Of a DNA stretch of 64,000 bases, positions 29,057-38,084 are shown piece by piece (the stretch's first letter is position 1; each line of letters starts with the position of its first letter). The DNA comes from Gillisia marina (GTDB lineage Bacteria > Bacteroidota > Bacteroidia > Flavobacteriales > Flavobacteriaceae), in NCBI RefSeq assembly GCF_000258765.1, contig NZ_AJLT01000025.1:35746-99745 (forward strand), written 5' to 3'. The position numbers and the translations under genes were made by a program. The notes beneath the pieces were generated by a model that ran no database searches, was not told the DNA's origin, and worked only from the letters and a program-made list of their open reading frames with translations.

Positions 29057-29078
29057 TGTGATGTGTTTGTTAGGCTTG

Positions 29079-29086
29079 CAAAAGTA
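29079..29086 (-). promoter_or_regulatory. -7 promoter box before purH
   Basis: TACTTTTG on the minus strand fits TAnnTTTG and ends 22 bp before the start codon. No good -33 element is visible. Confidence 0.4.
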
Positions 29087-29199
29087 ATTAAATCGCTATG
29101 ATTTCTAAAGTTCTTCGCTTTTATTTCTTAAAAAAAATGTAACGAAAATATACACTGGACGTCTTATCTTTATTCTATGTAAAAACACCTGTTTTTCCT

Positions 29200-30453
29200 A
29201 TGCTAATATATTTAAGGCTATTAAAAGAAAGTTTCAGTTTTGCGGTAAGCGCATTAACTAACAATAAGTTACGAACCTTTCTTTCTTTATTAGGAGTTAC
29301 TATTGGGATATTTTCAATAATTGCAGTACTCGCTGCGGTAGATTCCCTTCAACGAGAAATAAAAGGAAGTTTAAGTTCTTTAGATAATAGTACCATAATT
29401 GTAATGCGTTTTAATTTTGGACCATCAGATATTCCAAGATGGAAAAGAGAACAATTTCCGGATGTATCTTATGATGAATACCAATATTTGGAAAGAAACC
29501 TTCCAGATGTAGAAGCTATAGATTACGCCTTGAATGTTGGTAGAGAAACTATTAAATATGAGGAAAGAACTGTTTCTCAAGTAGAAATTGGTGCGGTAAC
29601 ACATAATTATTATCAAATTGAAGCGCTTCAACTTGCCGAAGGAAGGTTCTTTAATGAGTCAGAATCTGTGAGTGGAACACATGTAATAATTCTAGGTCAT
29701 GAGATTGCACAGAATCTTTTTGGAGAAAGCGACCCTTTACAGAAGCAAATTAGAATGTATGGGAAAAGATTTACAGTAATTGGTGTACTCAAGAAAGAAG
29801 GAGCAGGATTGTTTGGAGGTTCTAAGGATACTGCAGTTTTCTTACCTGTAAATGTGATTAGAAGAATTTTTGGTGATAATAACAAGAGTGCTTTTCCGCA
29901 AATAATTATAAAACCAGAAGAAGGAGTAGATAATGCTGAATTTATCGCGGTATTAACTCAGCAATTGCGATACTACAGGGCCTTAAAGCCGGATGAGGTA
30001 AGCAACTTCTTCGTGAACCAGCTGCAAGGTTTCGCAGATCTTGTAGATAATATTACCGGACAGCTTAATTTTATGGGACTTATTATCAGCGGATTCTCGC
30101 TCTTGGTGGGAGGTTTTGGGATTGCGAACATTATGTTTGTGAGCGTAAAAGAACGAACCAATTTAATAGGAATTCAAAAATCGCTGGGAGCTAAAAATAG
30201 GTTTATTTTGTTTCAATTCTTATTTGAAGCGGTGATCCTTGCGATAATCGGAGGGCTAATAGGTTTATTTTTAGTCTGGATAGTTTCACTTCTTGCCTCT
30301 CAATTCACGGGAGATTTTGAATTTGTGTTATCTCCATGGAATATGTTTATTGGGACGATGGTTTCCGCAATTATCGGATTGATCTCAGGAATAATCCCGG
30401 CAATTTCGGCATCTAAATTGGATCCAGTAGAGGCAATTAGAACGGGAATGTAG
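29200..30453 (+). CDS. MacB/FtsX-type ABC transporter permease
   Basis: A 417-aa permease. A first helix follows LTNNKLRTFLSLLGVTIGI, then a periplasmic MacB_PCD domain (about 50-270), then three helices of an FtsX domain starting at IISGFSLLVGGFGIANIM. The C-terminal SASKLDPVEAIRTGM is typical of the family. No ATPase or membrane-fusion partner is adjacent, so the ATPase must be encoded elsewhere. Substrates could be lipoproteins, peptides or drugs; the sequence does not tell. Confidence 0.9.
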   Translation: MLIYLRLLKESFSFAVSALTNNKLRTFLSLLGVTIGIFSIIAVLAAVDSLQREIKGSLSSLDNSTIIVMRFNFGPSDIPRWKREQFPDVSYDEYQYLERNLPDVEAIDYALNVGRETIKYEERTVSQVEIGAVTHNYYQIEALQLAEGRFFNESESVSGTHVIILGHEIAQNLFGESDPLQKQIRMYGKRFTVIGVLKKEGAGLFGGSKDTAVFLPVNVIRRIFGDNNKSAFPQIIIKPEEGVDNAEFIAVLTQQLRYYRALKPDEVSNFFVNQLQGFADLVDNITGQLNFMGLIISGFSLLVGGFGIANIMFVSVKERTNLIGIQKSLGAKNRFILFQFLFEAVILAIIGGLIGLFLVWIVSLLASQFTGDFEFVLSPWNMFIGTMVSAIIGLISGIIPAISASKLDPVEAIRTGM

Positions 30454-30459
30454 ATTTTA

Positions 30460-30550
30460 ATTCAAGATTCAAAATTTCGAATTCAATATTCAAAATGCAT
30501 ATTTCTTAAACCTTAAACCTTAAACCTTAAACCTTAAACCTTGAATTCTG
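30460..30550. repeat. AT-rich simple repeats including a tandem TTAAACC heptamer
   Basis: From about 30506 to 30542 the 7-mer CTTAAAC is repeated in tandem about five times. Just before it, 30460-30500 has AATTCAA/TTCAAAA-type near repeats, and GAATTCTGAATTG follows. The tract lies between two convergent genes. It may work as a loose transcription end, but no role is shown. Confidence 0.75.
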
Positions 30551-30556
30551 AATTGT

Positions 30557-31015
30557 TTACTCAAGGATCTTTGCGATCTCTTCGTTTACGAATTCTAAGA
30601 ATAATTCATCTTCCCTAGAAAATGGATCTGCGGTATGAGAATCTATATCTATTTGTCCAATATTTTCTCCATTTACAAATAATGGCACTACGATTTCAGC
30701 TTTCACATAAATACTGCAAGCGATATAATTGTCTTGTGCTTTAACATCCGGCACGACAAAGTTCTTGTTGGTAACTGCTACTTGTCCACAAATTCCTTTC
30801 CCAAAAGGAATTATTTCGTGGTCTGTTGGTTCTCCGGCAAAGGCTCTTAATTTAAGCTCGTTTTTATCACCATTTTTAAAATAGAACCCAACCCAATCGT
30901 AATAAGGAATGTTCTTTTCTAATAATTCGCAGACCGCTGTAAGTCTGTGATCTACAGAAAGATTTTTGGATTCTATAATATTAAGTACCTGAGGTTTTAA
31001 TTTTTGAAATGGCAT
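30557..31015 (-). CDS. Free methionine-(R)-sulfoxide reductase (GAF domain)
   Basis: A 152-aa single GAF-domain enzyme. GKGICGQVA (C76), the segment YIACSIYVKAEIVVPLF (C100) and IGQIDIDS match the fRMsr family; the 24-residue spacing of the two cysteines fits the catalytic pair. The third, helper cysteine of some family members is absent (F86 at that place). It reduces free Met-R-sulfoxide in the cytoplasm. Confidence 0.9.
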   Translation of the reverse strand: MPFQKLKPQVLNIIESKNLSVDHRLTAVCELLEKNIPYYDWVGFYFKNGDKNELKLRAFAGEPTDHEIIPFGKGICGQVAVTNKNFVVPDVKAQDNYIACSIYVKAEIVVPLFVNGENIGQIDIDSHTADPFSREDELFLEFVNEEIAKILE

Positions 31016-31102
31016 GCTAGTAATTTTTGTTCAAAAGTATTAAAAAGTATTAGTACAGTCACCTATGTATTTTCTATAAATTTGTTAAAATCAAGTTTTT
31101 AA

Positions 31103-31660
31103 TTGCTCAAACTATTTCAAAAATATAGATCGGTATTACAATTCATTCTCATTTTTATGGGAAGTTATTTTCTTTTCTCTGTTTTTTATAACATCTACCT
31201 TTCATTTTTTGAAACAAGTAAGTATTATCCAGACTTTTTTACCCATTTAGTCGCCTTACAAAGTGAGGCAGTTATAGAATCTTTTGGGTATACTTCAAAA
31301 ATTAGAATTCACCCTACCGAGCCTTCCCTGCAGCTATATGTTAACGATGTATTTCTCGCCAGGATTATAGAAGGATGTAACTCTATAAGTATCATTATTT
31401 TATTCACTTCTTTTATCCTTTCGTTTTTTGCTAAGTTTAAAGTGACATTTCTTTATATTTTTACTGGAGCTGTACTTATTTATATCGCAAATATTTTAAG
31501 AATTGTTATCTTGGCAATTGGTATTTATGAGTATCCACAATACACATCATTCTTGCACACTATTGTTTTTCCGCTTATAATTTACGGCACCGTATTTATT
31601 TTGTGGGTTTTTTGGGTTCGATTATTTTCTAAAATTACAGCAGATGAAAAAGCGGTATAA
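31103..31660 (+). CDS. xrtF: Exosortase family protein XrtF
   Basis: A 185-aa membrane protein with about five helices, starting at a TTG codon. The exosortase residues are all seen: Cys in EGCNSISI (C92), Arg in ANILRIVI (R133) and His in FLHTIVFP (H152). Exosortases cleave C-terminal sorting tails in the inner membrane; XrtF is the Flavobacteriia type. The next gene overlaps it by 17 bp and encodes the dedicated XrtF-associated protein. No obvious sorted substrate is encoded in this window. Confidence 0.92.
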   Translation: MLKLFQKYRSVLQFILIFMGSYFLFSVFYNIYLSFFETSKYYPDFFTHLVALQSEAVIESFGYTSKIRIHPTEPSLQLYVNDVFLARIIEGCNSISIIILFTSFILSFFAKFKVTFLYIFTGAVLIYIANILRIVILAIGIYEYPQYTSFLHTIVFPLIIYGTVFILWVFWVRLFSKITADEKAV

Positions 31661-32091
31661 AATTATTATGATCTCTTTTTTAGTCATCCTACTAGCCTTG
31701 GTGCGTTTTTTTTGAAAATCAATTATTTTACGACCCGTTAATAAAATTCTACGAGGCGGACTATCTACATCATGCGATTCCATATTTTGAAACCGGGAAA
31801 TTGTTTTTTAATGTCCTTTTAAGATATGGGCTTAATTCAATTATATCTTTAGGAATCTTATATGTTACTTTCTTCGATAAAAACATATTAGAATTTTCGG
31901 TCTACCTATATTCTATATTCTTCGTGATACTTTTTACAGTATTTGTTTTTTTGATTTTTGAAATTGAAAGTGAGAATTTCTTAACGCTCTTTTATGTACG
32001 CAGATTTTTAATCCATCCAATAATAGTGCTCATTCTAATGCCCGCATTCTATTATTACAGGCGTAAAAATGCCCATAAATTTAAAAGTTAA
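31644..32091 (+). pseudogene. Exosortase F-associated membrane protein, interrupted by one-base frameshift
   Basis: With one T removed from the 8-T run at 31706-31713, a 148-aa membrane protein results: MKKRYKIIMISFLVILLALV, then RFFENQLFYDP, the hallmark of the XrtF-associated family, then three helices and a basic C-terminus. As given, the frame stops at that run. A downstream frame beginning at 31801 covers the rest. It overlaps xrtF by 17 bp. The matching family signature across the break implies that the protein is intact in the cell. Confidence 0.85.
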
Positions 32092-32199
32092 TCCGAAGAA
32101 ACTGAAATTGAAGCAGTTTCCTTTTTAATATATTTGCTGAACTTATAAATGATAAATCCTGATGTAGAGGCTACTATATCACTTTTAACAATTATTGTT

Positions 32200-32207
32200 T
32201 ATATTTG
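32200..32207 (+). promoter_or_regulatory. -7 promoter box before the HYC_CC_PP gene
   Basis: TATATTTG fits TAnnTTTG and ends only 6 bp before the ATG at 32214, so the transcript may be almost leaderless. No -33 TTG is evident. Confidence 0.4.
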
Positions 32208-32213
32208 CTTGTA

Positions 32214-32630
32214 ATGAAAAACGGAATTCAAAAATTTTCTTCTTTGATTCTAGCACTTTTGGTGCTGGTATCCACGTTTTCATTTACTATAGAAAAGCAT
32301 TTCTGCGGAGACTTTTTGGTAGACCAAGCCGTTTTCTCCAAAGTTAAAGATTGCGGGATGTCTGCTCATAACATGGATGCTATGATGGGTTCAGAAATGA
32401 GCTCGGACTCTTGCTGTACTAATACTCATCTGGCAATAGAAGGACAAGATGAACTAAAAATATCTTTCGATACTCTAAATTTAGATCAACAGGTTTTTGT
32501 TGCAGCTTTCACGATTTCATTTATTGAACTTTTTGAAGGAACTCCGGAACTTGTAATTCCTTTTAAAGACTATTCTCCACCCATACTGGTCACAGATATT
32601 CATTTGATGGACCAGGTTTTCCTTATCTGA
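32214..32630 (+). CDS. HYC_CC_PP family protein
   Basis: A protein of about 138 aa with one N-terminal hydrophobic segment. The family motifs are visible in order: EKHFCGD (the H-aromatic-C part, here Phe for Tyr), DSCCTN and YSPPIL. A Met-rich stretch (MSAHNMDAMMGSEMSSD) lies between. Family members in Bacteroidota often sit in front of cation efflux genes, and here CusA follows at 143 bp. Copper binding in the periplasm is plausible. The frame opens at 32205 (TTG), but ATG at 32214 gives a better signal peptide. Confidence 0.85.
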   Translation: MKNGIQKFSSLILALLVLVSTFSFTIEKHFCGDFLVDQAVFSKVKDCGMSAHNMDAMMGSEMSSDSCCTNTHLAIEGQDELKISFDTLNLDQQVFVAAFTISFIELFEGTPELVIPFKDYSPPILVTDIHLMDQVFLI

Positions 32631-32773
32631 TTTAAATAATTTTCTCGAACAAGCTGTAATAGCTTTGTTTGAGCATTGTTTTGTTGTAGCTAAATTCAAT
32701 TTATTCTGAATTTTTAAGCTCTCAGCCACAATCCGAAAATTTAGTTTTTCTGAAAATTATTTAAATAGAATTC

Positions 32774-35700
32774 ATGTTTAGTAAACTCATAAAATATTTT
32801 CTCTATAATCGCTTGGTAACACTATTGTTGTTGGTGTTTTTCATCGGTTGGGGACTGGTAACCGCTCCCTTCGATTGGGATTTTGGCTTTTTACCTAAAG
32901 ACGCTGTTCCTGTAGATGCTATTCCGGATATAGGTGAAAATCAGCAAATTGTTTTTACCAATTGGCCCGGTCGTTCCCCACAGGATATAGAAGACCAGAT
33001 TACCTATCCTATGACTACCACTTTACTCGGGATTTCCGGGGTAAAGTCTATTAGAAGTACCTCGATGTTCGGGTTTTCTATAGTGTATGTCATATTTGAA
33101 GAGGATGTAGAATTTTACTGGTCTAGAACCAGAGTGCTCGAAAAATTAAATTCTTTACCGGCAGAGCTTTTACCGGAAGGAGTTCAACCCGCTCTTGGTC
33201 CGGACGCCACAGGTTTAGGACAGGTATATTGGTACACTCTAGAAGGTCGTGATCCGGAAGGAAATGTAACCGGAGGTTGGGATCTAAACGAATTAAGATC
33301 TATTCAGGATTATTATGTAAAGTTGGGATTAAGCGGAACTTCTGGGGTTTCTGAAGTGGCTTCAGTAGGTGGATTTATACAAGAGTATCAAATAGATGTA
33401 AACCCGGATGCCTTAAAGGCTTATAACATCGGAATTGATCAGGTGATGATGGCTGTCAAAAATTCCAACAGGGATATTGGAGCCAAAACTTTAGAGATCA
33501 ATAAGGTGGAATATCTAGTTCGCGGACTCGGATATATTAAATCTGTGGAAGACATTGAGAATTCCGTAGTAACAGCAGTAGAAAACAAGCCTGTATTAAT
33601 CAAAGATCTTGGCGTAGTGCATTTAGGTCCGGCAGAACGTCGTGGCATCCTAGATAAAGGAGGCGCAGAGGTTGTTGGAGGTGTTGTAGTTGCGAGATAT
33701 GGATCTAATCCGCTTCAGGTTATTAAAAATACTAAGGAAAAGATCAAAGAGATTTCCGCGGGATTACCTCAAAAAACGCTTGCAGATGGTACTATAAGCA
33801 AACTTACCATTGTTCCTTTCTACGATAGAACCCAACTAATTGGTGAAACTATTGGAACCTTAGAGAGTGCGCTTTCTCATGAAATTTTAATAAGCATTAT
33901 AGTAATAATAGTGCTGGTGCTCAATTTAAGAGCCTCCATACTTATTTCTAGCTTATTACCAGTGGCAGTGTTGGTTACTTTTATCGCAATGCGATATTTT
34001 GGAGTGGACGCTAACGTAGTGGCCTTGTCTGGAATTGCAATCGCTATTGGGGTCATGGTAGATGTCGGGATCGTATTTGTAGAAAATATTATCAGGCATC
34101 TGGAAATGAAGAAAAATACCGGAGCTAAAGATGAAAAATTACTAGGGATTATCTATAATGCTACGATAGAAGTTGCTCCTGCGGTTACAACTGCCTTAGC
34201 TACTACCATTGTGAGTTTTCTTCCTGTATTCTTTATGGAAAATGCCGAAGGGAAATTATTTAGACCCTTAGCTTTTACCAAAACTTTTGCTTTAGGTGCT
34301 GCCTTTTTTATTGGAATAATGATTCTACCGATGCTATCTTATTTCGCTTTTAATATGCGAATTCAAAAAGAGCGAGCAGCCAGGTTGTGGAATATTGCAC
34401 TAATTGTAATTGGGTTATTCTTGGCTATTTATTTTAGTTTTTGGTTGCCATTAGCTTTGGTTGTTATTGGCGTATTAAAACTTGTGGAGCATAAGAATCC
34501 GGAATTCTTAGGGAAGCATTCCAACCTTATCACTATCATCGTTATTTTAGGAGTTACTTTATTTTTTCTTACTGAAGAATGGATCCCGCTAGGGCATCAA
34601 AGTTCCTTATTCTCTAATTATATTTTTGTAATTGTTCTCTTAGCGTTCACATTAGTGATCCTTATGGGAATCGTGAAATTTTACAAACCGATTTTAAGTT
34701 GGTGTTTAGTGAATAAAGGAAAATTCCTATTACTTCCATTAATAACCATATTTTTTGGAGTATTAATCTGGTTAGGTTTTCCCAAAATCTTTGCTCCAGT
34801 AGCCGACGGCTTTAATAAAATAGGATGGAATATTCGATCGACTTCTGGTTGGAGCGGAATGGCACATACGTTTCCGGGGGTTGGGAAAGAATTTATGCCT
34901 TCTTTAAATGAAGGTAGTTTCTTGCTGATGCCTACTTCTATGCCGCATGCTGGGATAGAAGCATCAAAAAGAACTTTGCAGCAACTAGATATCGCTATTA
35001 CAGATATCCCTGAAGTAGAGGTAGTAGTTGGGAAATTGGGTAGGATAGAAAGTGCTTTAGATCCGGCACCAATTTCTATGTATGAGAACATCATCAATTA
35101 TAAATCTGAATATATTTTGGATAAAGAAGGAAGTCCTTTAGCTTTCAAAGTAGATGATGATAGAAGATATATTCTTAGATCTGGAGATTCGTTGACTAAT
35201 GAACAAGCGCTGGAGCGAAGGGTAACTAAAGATCAATTAATTGAAGATGAAGATGGAGATTATTTTAGAAACTGGAGATCTCATGTTAATAGTCCAGATG
35301 ATATTTGGGATGAGATCGTAAACCGAACCAATATTCCGGGAGTTACCTCGGCACCAAAATTACAACCCATCGAAACCCGTTTGGTAATGTTGCAAACAGG
35401 GATGCGTGCACCAATGGGAATTAAAGTGTATGGGCCCGATCTTCAAACCATTCAGGAATTCGGATTAGAGTTAGAAGACTTGTTACAGCAAGTGCCCTCT
35501 GTTAAAGCCGAGGCTGTTTTTGCAGATAGAACCGTTGGAAAACCATATTTGGAAATAGATATAGACAGAAATGCTATTGCGAGATATGGGTTGAGTATCG
35601 AGGATGTGCAGCAAACATTGGAAACCGCGATTGGGGGAATGGCGATAACAACTACGGTAGAAGGTAGAGAGCGCTATCCTGTTCGAGTGCGATATCCTAG

Positions 35701-37909
35701 AGAATTAAGAGACGATCCGGAAAGCATAAAAAAGATCTTAGTGCCTACAAAAACTGGTGCTCAAATTCCATTAGGAGAATTGGCAGAGTTAAAATATACA
35801 AGAGGCCCGCAAATGATAAAAAGTGAGGACACTTTCCTGGTTGGATATGTGCTTTTCGATAAACGCGATGGATATGCGGAAGTAAATGTGGTAGATGATG
35901 CACAGAAATTCATTCAGCAAAAAATTGATTCCGGAGAATTGATAGTGCCATCAGGAATTAGTTATAAGTTTTCCGGGAATTACGAAAATCAGGTACGTGC
36001 GGTGAAACGTTTAGCAATTGTGATTCCTATAAGTTTAATTATAATCTTCTTGCTGTTGTATTTCCAATTCAAGACAATTATAGCATCTACAATTCACTTT
36101 TCTGGAGTATTTGTGGCTTTCGCAGGTGGATTTATCATGATCTGGTTATACGGTCAAGGTTGGTTTATGGACTTCTCGGTTTCAGGAATGAATATGAGAG
36201 ATCTTTTTCAAATGCACGATATCAATTTAAGTGTTGCCGTATGGGTTGGGTTTATAGCTCTCTTTGGTATTGCCACAGATGATGGAGTTCTTATGGGAAC
36301 TTACATCCACCAGGTTTTTGAGAGAAGAAACCCTCAAACGGTTTCAGAAGTAAGAGATGCAGTAATGGAAGCCGGACTTAAAAGAGTTCGTCCGGCCATG
36401 ATGACTACCGCAGTAACCATAATCGCACTATTTCCGGTACTTACCTCGCGAGGAAAAGGAGCCGATATTATGGTGCCAATGGCAATTCCAATTGTTGGAG
36501 GAATGATTATACAAATCATGACCATTTTTGTGGTGCCGGTATTACAAGCATATTGGAGAGAAACGGTGGTAAAATCTCTAACTCCCCCGAAGGTGGAGAA
36601 TCGACTTCTCTTAATCTCAAATCATAAAACAAAATATATAATGAAAAAATTATTAAAATATTTTCAAAAGCGATTGTCAGGGATGAAATTTCTCCTGCTT
36701 TTGCTTCCCCTTTGGGGGATCGGGGGATACTCGCAAACCCTTGATGATTATTTAGTGATCGCGGTTGAGAACAATCCGAAATTGAAATCGGAATATGCAC
36801 AATTTGAAGCAGCGATGAGAAAATCTCCACAGGTTTCCAGTTTGCCGGATCCTACCTTAGCAATGAGCGGACTCGGAAGAATGATAGAAACCAGAGCCGG
36901 GACCCAAGAAGCGCGATTCAATCTGATGCAAATGTTCCCATGGTTTGGAACTTTAGAGGCTCGTGAAAATGCAGCTAATCTAATGGCTGAAGCGAAATTT
37001 CAATCTTATTTAAATTCTCAGAATCAACTGTTGTTCGAGGTGAAATCTTTATATGCTGAAATTTATGCGCTTTCTGAAGTGATCGAGATCAAAGAGAAAA
37101 ATTTGATCATTCTTGAATCTTATAGAGAATTGGCTTTAAGTAGATTTAAAAGTGGAGGTGGAGCCATGGTAAATGTGGTGAAAGTAGATATAGATAAAGA
37201 TGGCGCTTTTACCGAGATAGAATTGTTAAAAGATCAGCTTAAACCCTTGCAAGTGAAGTTCAATCTAATGCTGAATAGGAAAGTTGCTTCAGCAGTAGTT
37301 ATCAATGATACTTTGACGCTTCCGAGTAGTCCTGAATTAACTAACTATGAAGAATTACTCCAAAAACATCCTATGCTAATCGGTTTAGAGAAGCAGAAAG
37401 AATCTTATTTGGCTCAAGAGATCGTGGCAGAAAAGGAAGGTTTACCTAACATAGGGCTTGGAGTAGATTATTCCATTATTTCCAGAAGAACCGATGCAAA
37501 CCCTGAAGGAAATGGGCGAGATGCAATTATGCCGATGGTTTCGGTGAGCTTGCCAATATTCAGAAAGAAATATAAAGCAGCCAGAGAAGAAGCAAAATTC
37601 ATGTATATAAGTGTAGAAAACGAAATGCAGGATGTTAAAAATGAGCTGCAATCTACCTTAGAAATGACTTTATATGAATTAAGAAAGTCTAGTAGGCTTA
37701 TAGAATTATATAATAAACAGCTCAAAAGTTCTGAACAGGCCAACAAACTTTATATCTCCTCCTTTAGTAACGCCACAGGAGATTTTGAAGAAGTGTTGAG
37801 AATGAATCAGGATATTTTGTTGTTGCAAACTCAGAAAATTGAAGCTTTAAAAGAGGCATTTATCGCAAAAGCAAAGCTAGATTATTTAATTAATGAAAAT
37901 TATAAATAA
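32774..37909 (+). CDS. cusA: CusA/CzcA heavy-metal RND pump fused to TolC-type outer-membrane channel
   Basis: A 1711-aa frame. Residues 1 to about 1265 are an HME-RND pump: DAVPVDAIPDIGENQQIV, the TM4 proton-relay region GVMVDVGIVFVEN (D430), EFMPSLNEGSFLLMPTSMP and ATDDGVLMGTY. The pump part is longer than the usual 1040 aa because of added helices around 520-640 and an insertion near 770-850. From residue 1290 (ATG at 36641) a complete TolC/OEP protein with its own signal peptide follows (about 422 aa). Role: export of Cu(I)/Ag(I) or related ions across both membranes with CusB. The linker has an alternative frame ending in TAA just before the TolC ATG, so the fusion may come from a frameshift. 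Confidence 0.88.
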   Translation: MFSKLIKYFLYNRLVTLLLLVFFIGWGLVTAPFDWDFGFLPKDAVPVDAIPDIGENQQIVFTNWPGRSPQDIEDQITYPMTTTLLGISGVKSIRSTSMFGFSIVYVIFEEDVEFYWSRTRVLEKLNSLPAELLPEGVQPALGPDATGLGQVYWYTLEGRDPEGNVTGGWDLNELRSIQDYYVKLGLSGTSGVSEVASVGGFIQEYQIDVNPDALKAYNIGIDQVMMAVKNSNRDIGAKTLEINKVEYLVRGLGYIKSVEDIENSVVTAVENKPVLIKDLGVVHLGPAERRGILDKGGAEVVGGVVVARYGSNPLQVIKNTKEKIKEISAGLPQKTLADGTISKLTIVPFYDRTQLIGETIGTLESALSHEILISIIVIIVLVLNLRASILISSLLPVAVLVTFIAMRYFGVDANVVALSGIAIAIGVMVDVGIVFVENIIRHLEMKKNTGAKDEKLLGIIYNATIEVAPAVTTALATTIVSFLPVFFMENAEGKLFRPLAFTKTFALGAAFFIGIMILPMLSYFAFNMRIQKERAARLWNIALIVIGLFLAIYFSFWLPLALVVIGVLKLVEHKNPEFLGKHSNLITIIVILGVTLFFLTEEWIPLGHQSSLFSNYIFVIVLLAFTLVILMGIVKFYKPILSWCLVNKGKFLLLPLITIFFGVLIWLGFPKIFAPVADGFNKIGWNIRSTSGWSGMAHTFPGVGKEFMPSLNEGSFLLMPTSMPHAGIEASKRTLQQLDIAITDIPEVEVVVGKLGRIESALDPAPISMYENIINYKSEYILDKEGSPLAFKVDDDRRYILRSGDSLTNEQALERRVTKDQLIEDEDGDYFRNWRSHVNSPDDIWDEIVNRTNIPGVTSAPKLQPIETRLVMLQTGMRAPMGIKVYGPDLQTIQEFGLELEDLLQQVPSVKAEAVFADRTVGKPYLEIDIDRNAIARYGLSIEDVQQTLETAIGGMAITTTVEGRERYPVRVRYPRELRDDPESIKKILVPTKTGAQIPLGELAELKYTRGPQMIKSEDTFLVGYVLFDKRDGYAEVNVVDDAQKFIQQKIDSGELIVPSGISYKFSGNYENQVRAVKRLAIVIPISLIIIFLLLYFQFKTIIASTIHFSGVFVAFAGGFIMIWLYGQGWFMDFSVSGMNMRDLFQMHDINLSVAVWVGFIALFGIATDDGVLMGTYIHQVFERRNPQTVSEVRDAVMEAGLKRVRPAMMTTAVTIIALFPVLTSRGKGADIMVPMAIPIVGGMIIQIMTIFVVPVLQAYWRETVVKSLTPPKVENRLLLISNHKTKYIMKKLLKYFQKRLSGMKFLLLLLPLWGIGGYSQTLDDYLVIAVENNPKLKSEYAQFEAAMRKSPQVSSLPDPTLAMSGLGRMIETRAGTQEARFNLMQMFPWFGTLEARENAANLMAEAKFQSYLNSQNQLLFEVKSLYAEIYALSEVIEIKEKNLIILESYRELALSRFKSGGGAMVNVVKVDIDKDGAFTEIELLKDQLKPLQVKFNLMLNRKVASAVVINDTLTLPSSPELTNYEELLQKHPMLIGLEKQKESYLAQEIVAEKEGLPNIGLGVDYSIISRRTDANPEGNGRDAIMPMVSVSLPIFRKKYKAAREEAKFMYISVENEMQDVKNELQSTLEMTLYELRKSSRLIELYNKQLKSSEQANKLYISSFSNATGDFEEVLRMNQDILLLQTQKIEALKEAFIAKAKLDYLINENYK

Positions 37910-37917
37910 AAATACTG

Positions 37918-38051
37918 TTTGTCCGTAAAGTATTATAAACTGCATAGTGACGTCATTCTGAACTTGTTTCAGAATCTCTTAAAATGTAAATCAATACAGA
38001 ATTGAGACCCTGAAAGAAATTCAGGGTGACGAAAGTATTACAAACGGATAC
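37918..38051 (+). repeat. MITE-like repeat, copy A
   Basis: It begins TTTGTCCGTAAAGTAT and shares GTTTCAGAATCTC, AAATCAATA, GACCCTGAAA and TTGACGAAAGTA/GTGACGAAAGTA blocks with copy B at 46945-47089, which is inverted. Internally TTCTGAACTTGTTTCAGAA is a small palindrome. It separates the CusA-TolC gene from cusB. Confidence 0.8.
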
Positions 38052-38084
38052 TTATAAAAAACATCATGTATAAATATTAAAATC

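Noticed and set aside
30506..30542. CRISPR-like array
   Set aside because: The unit is only 7 bp with no spacers; it is a simple tandem repeat, and no cas gene is near.
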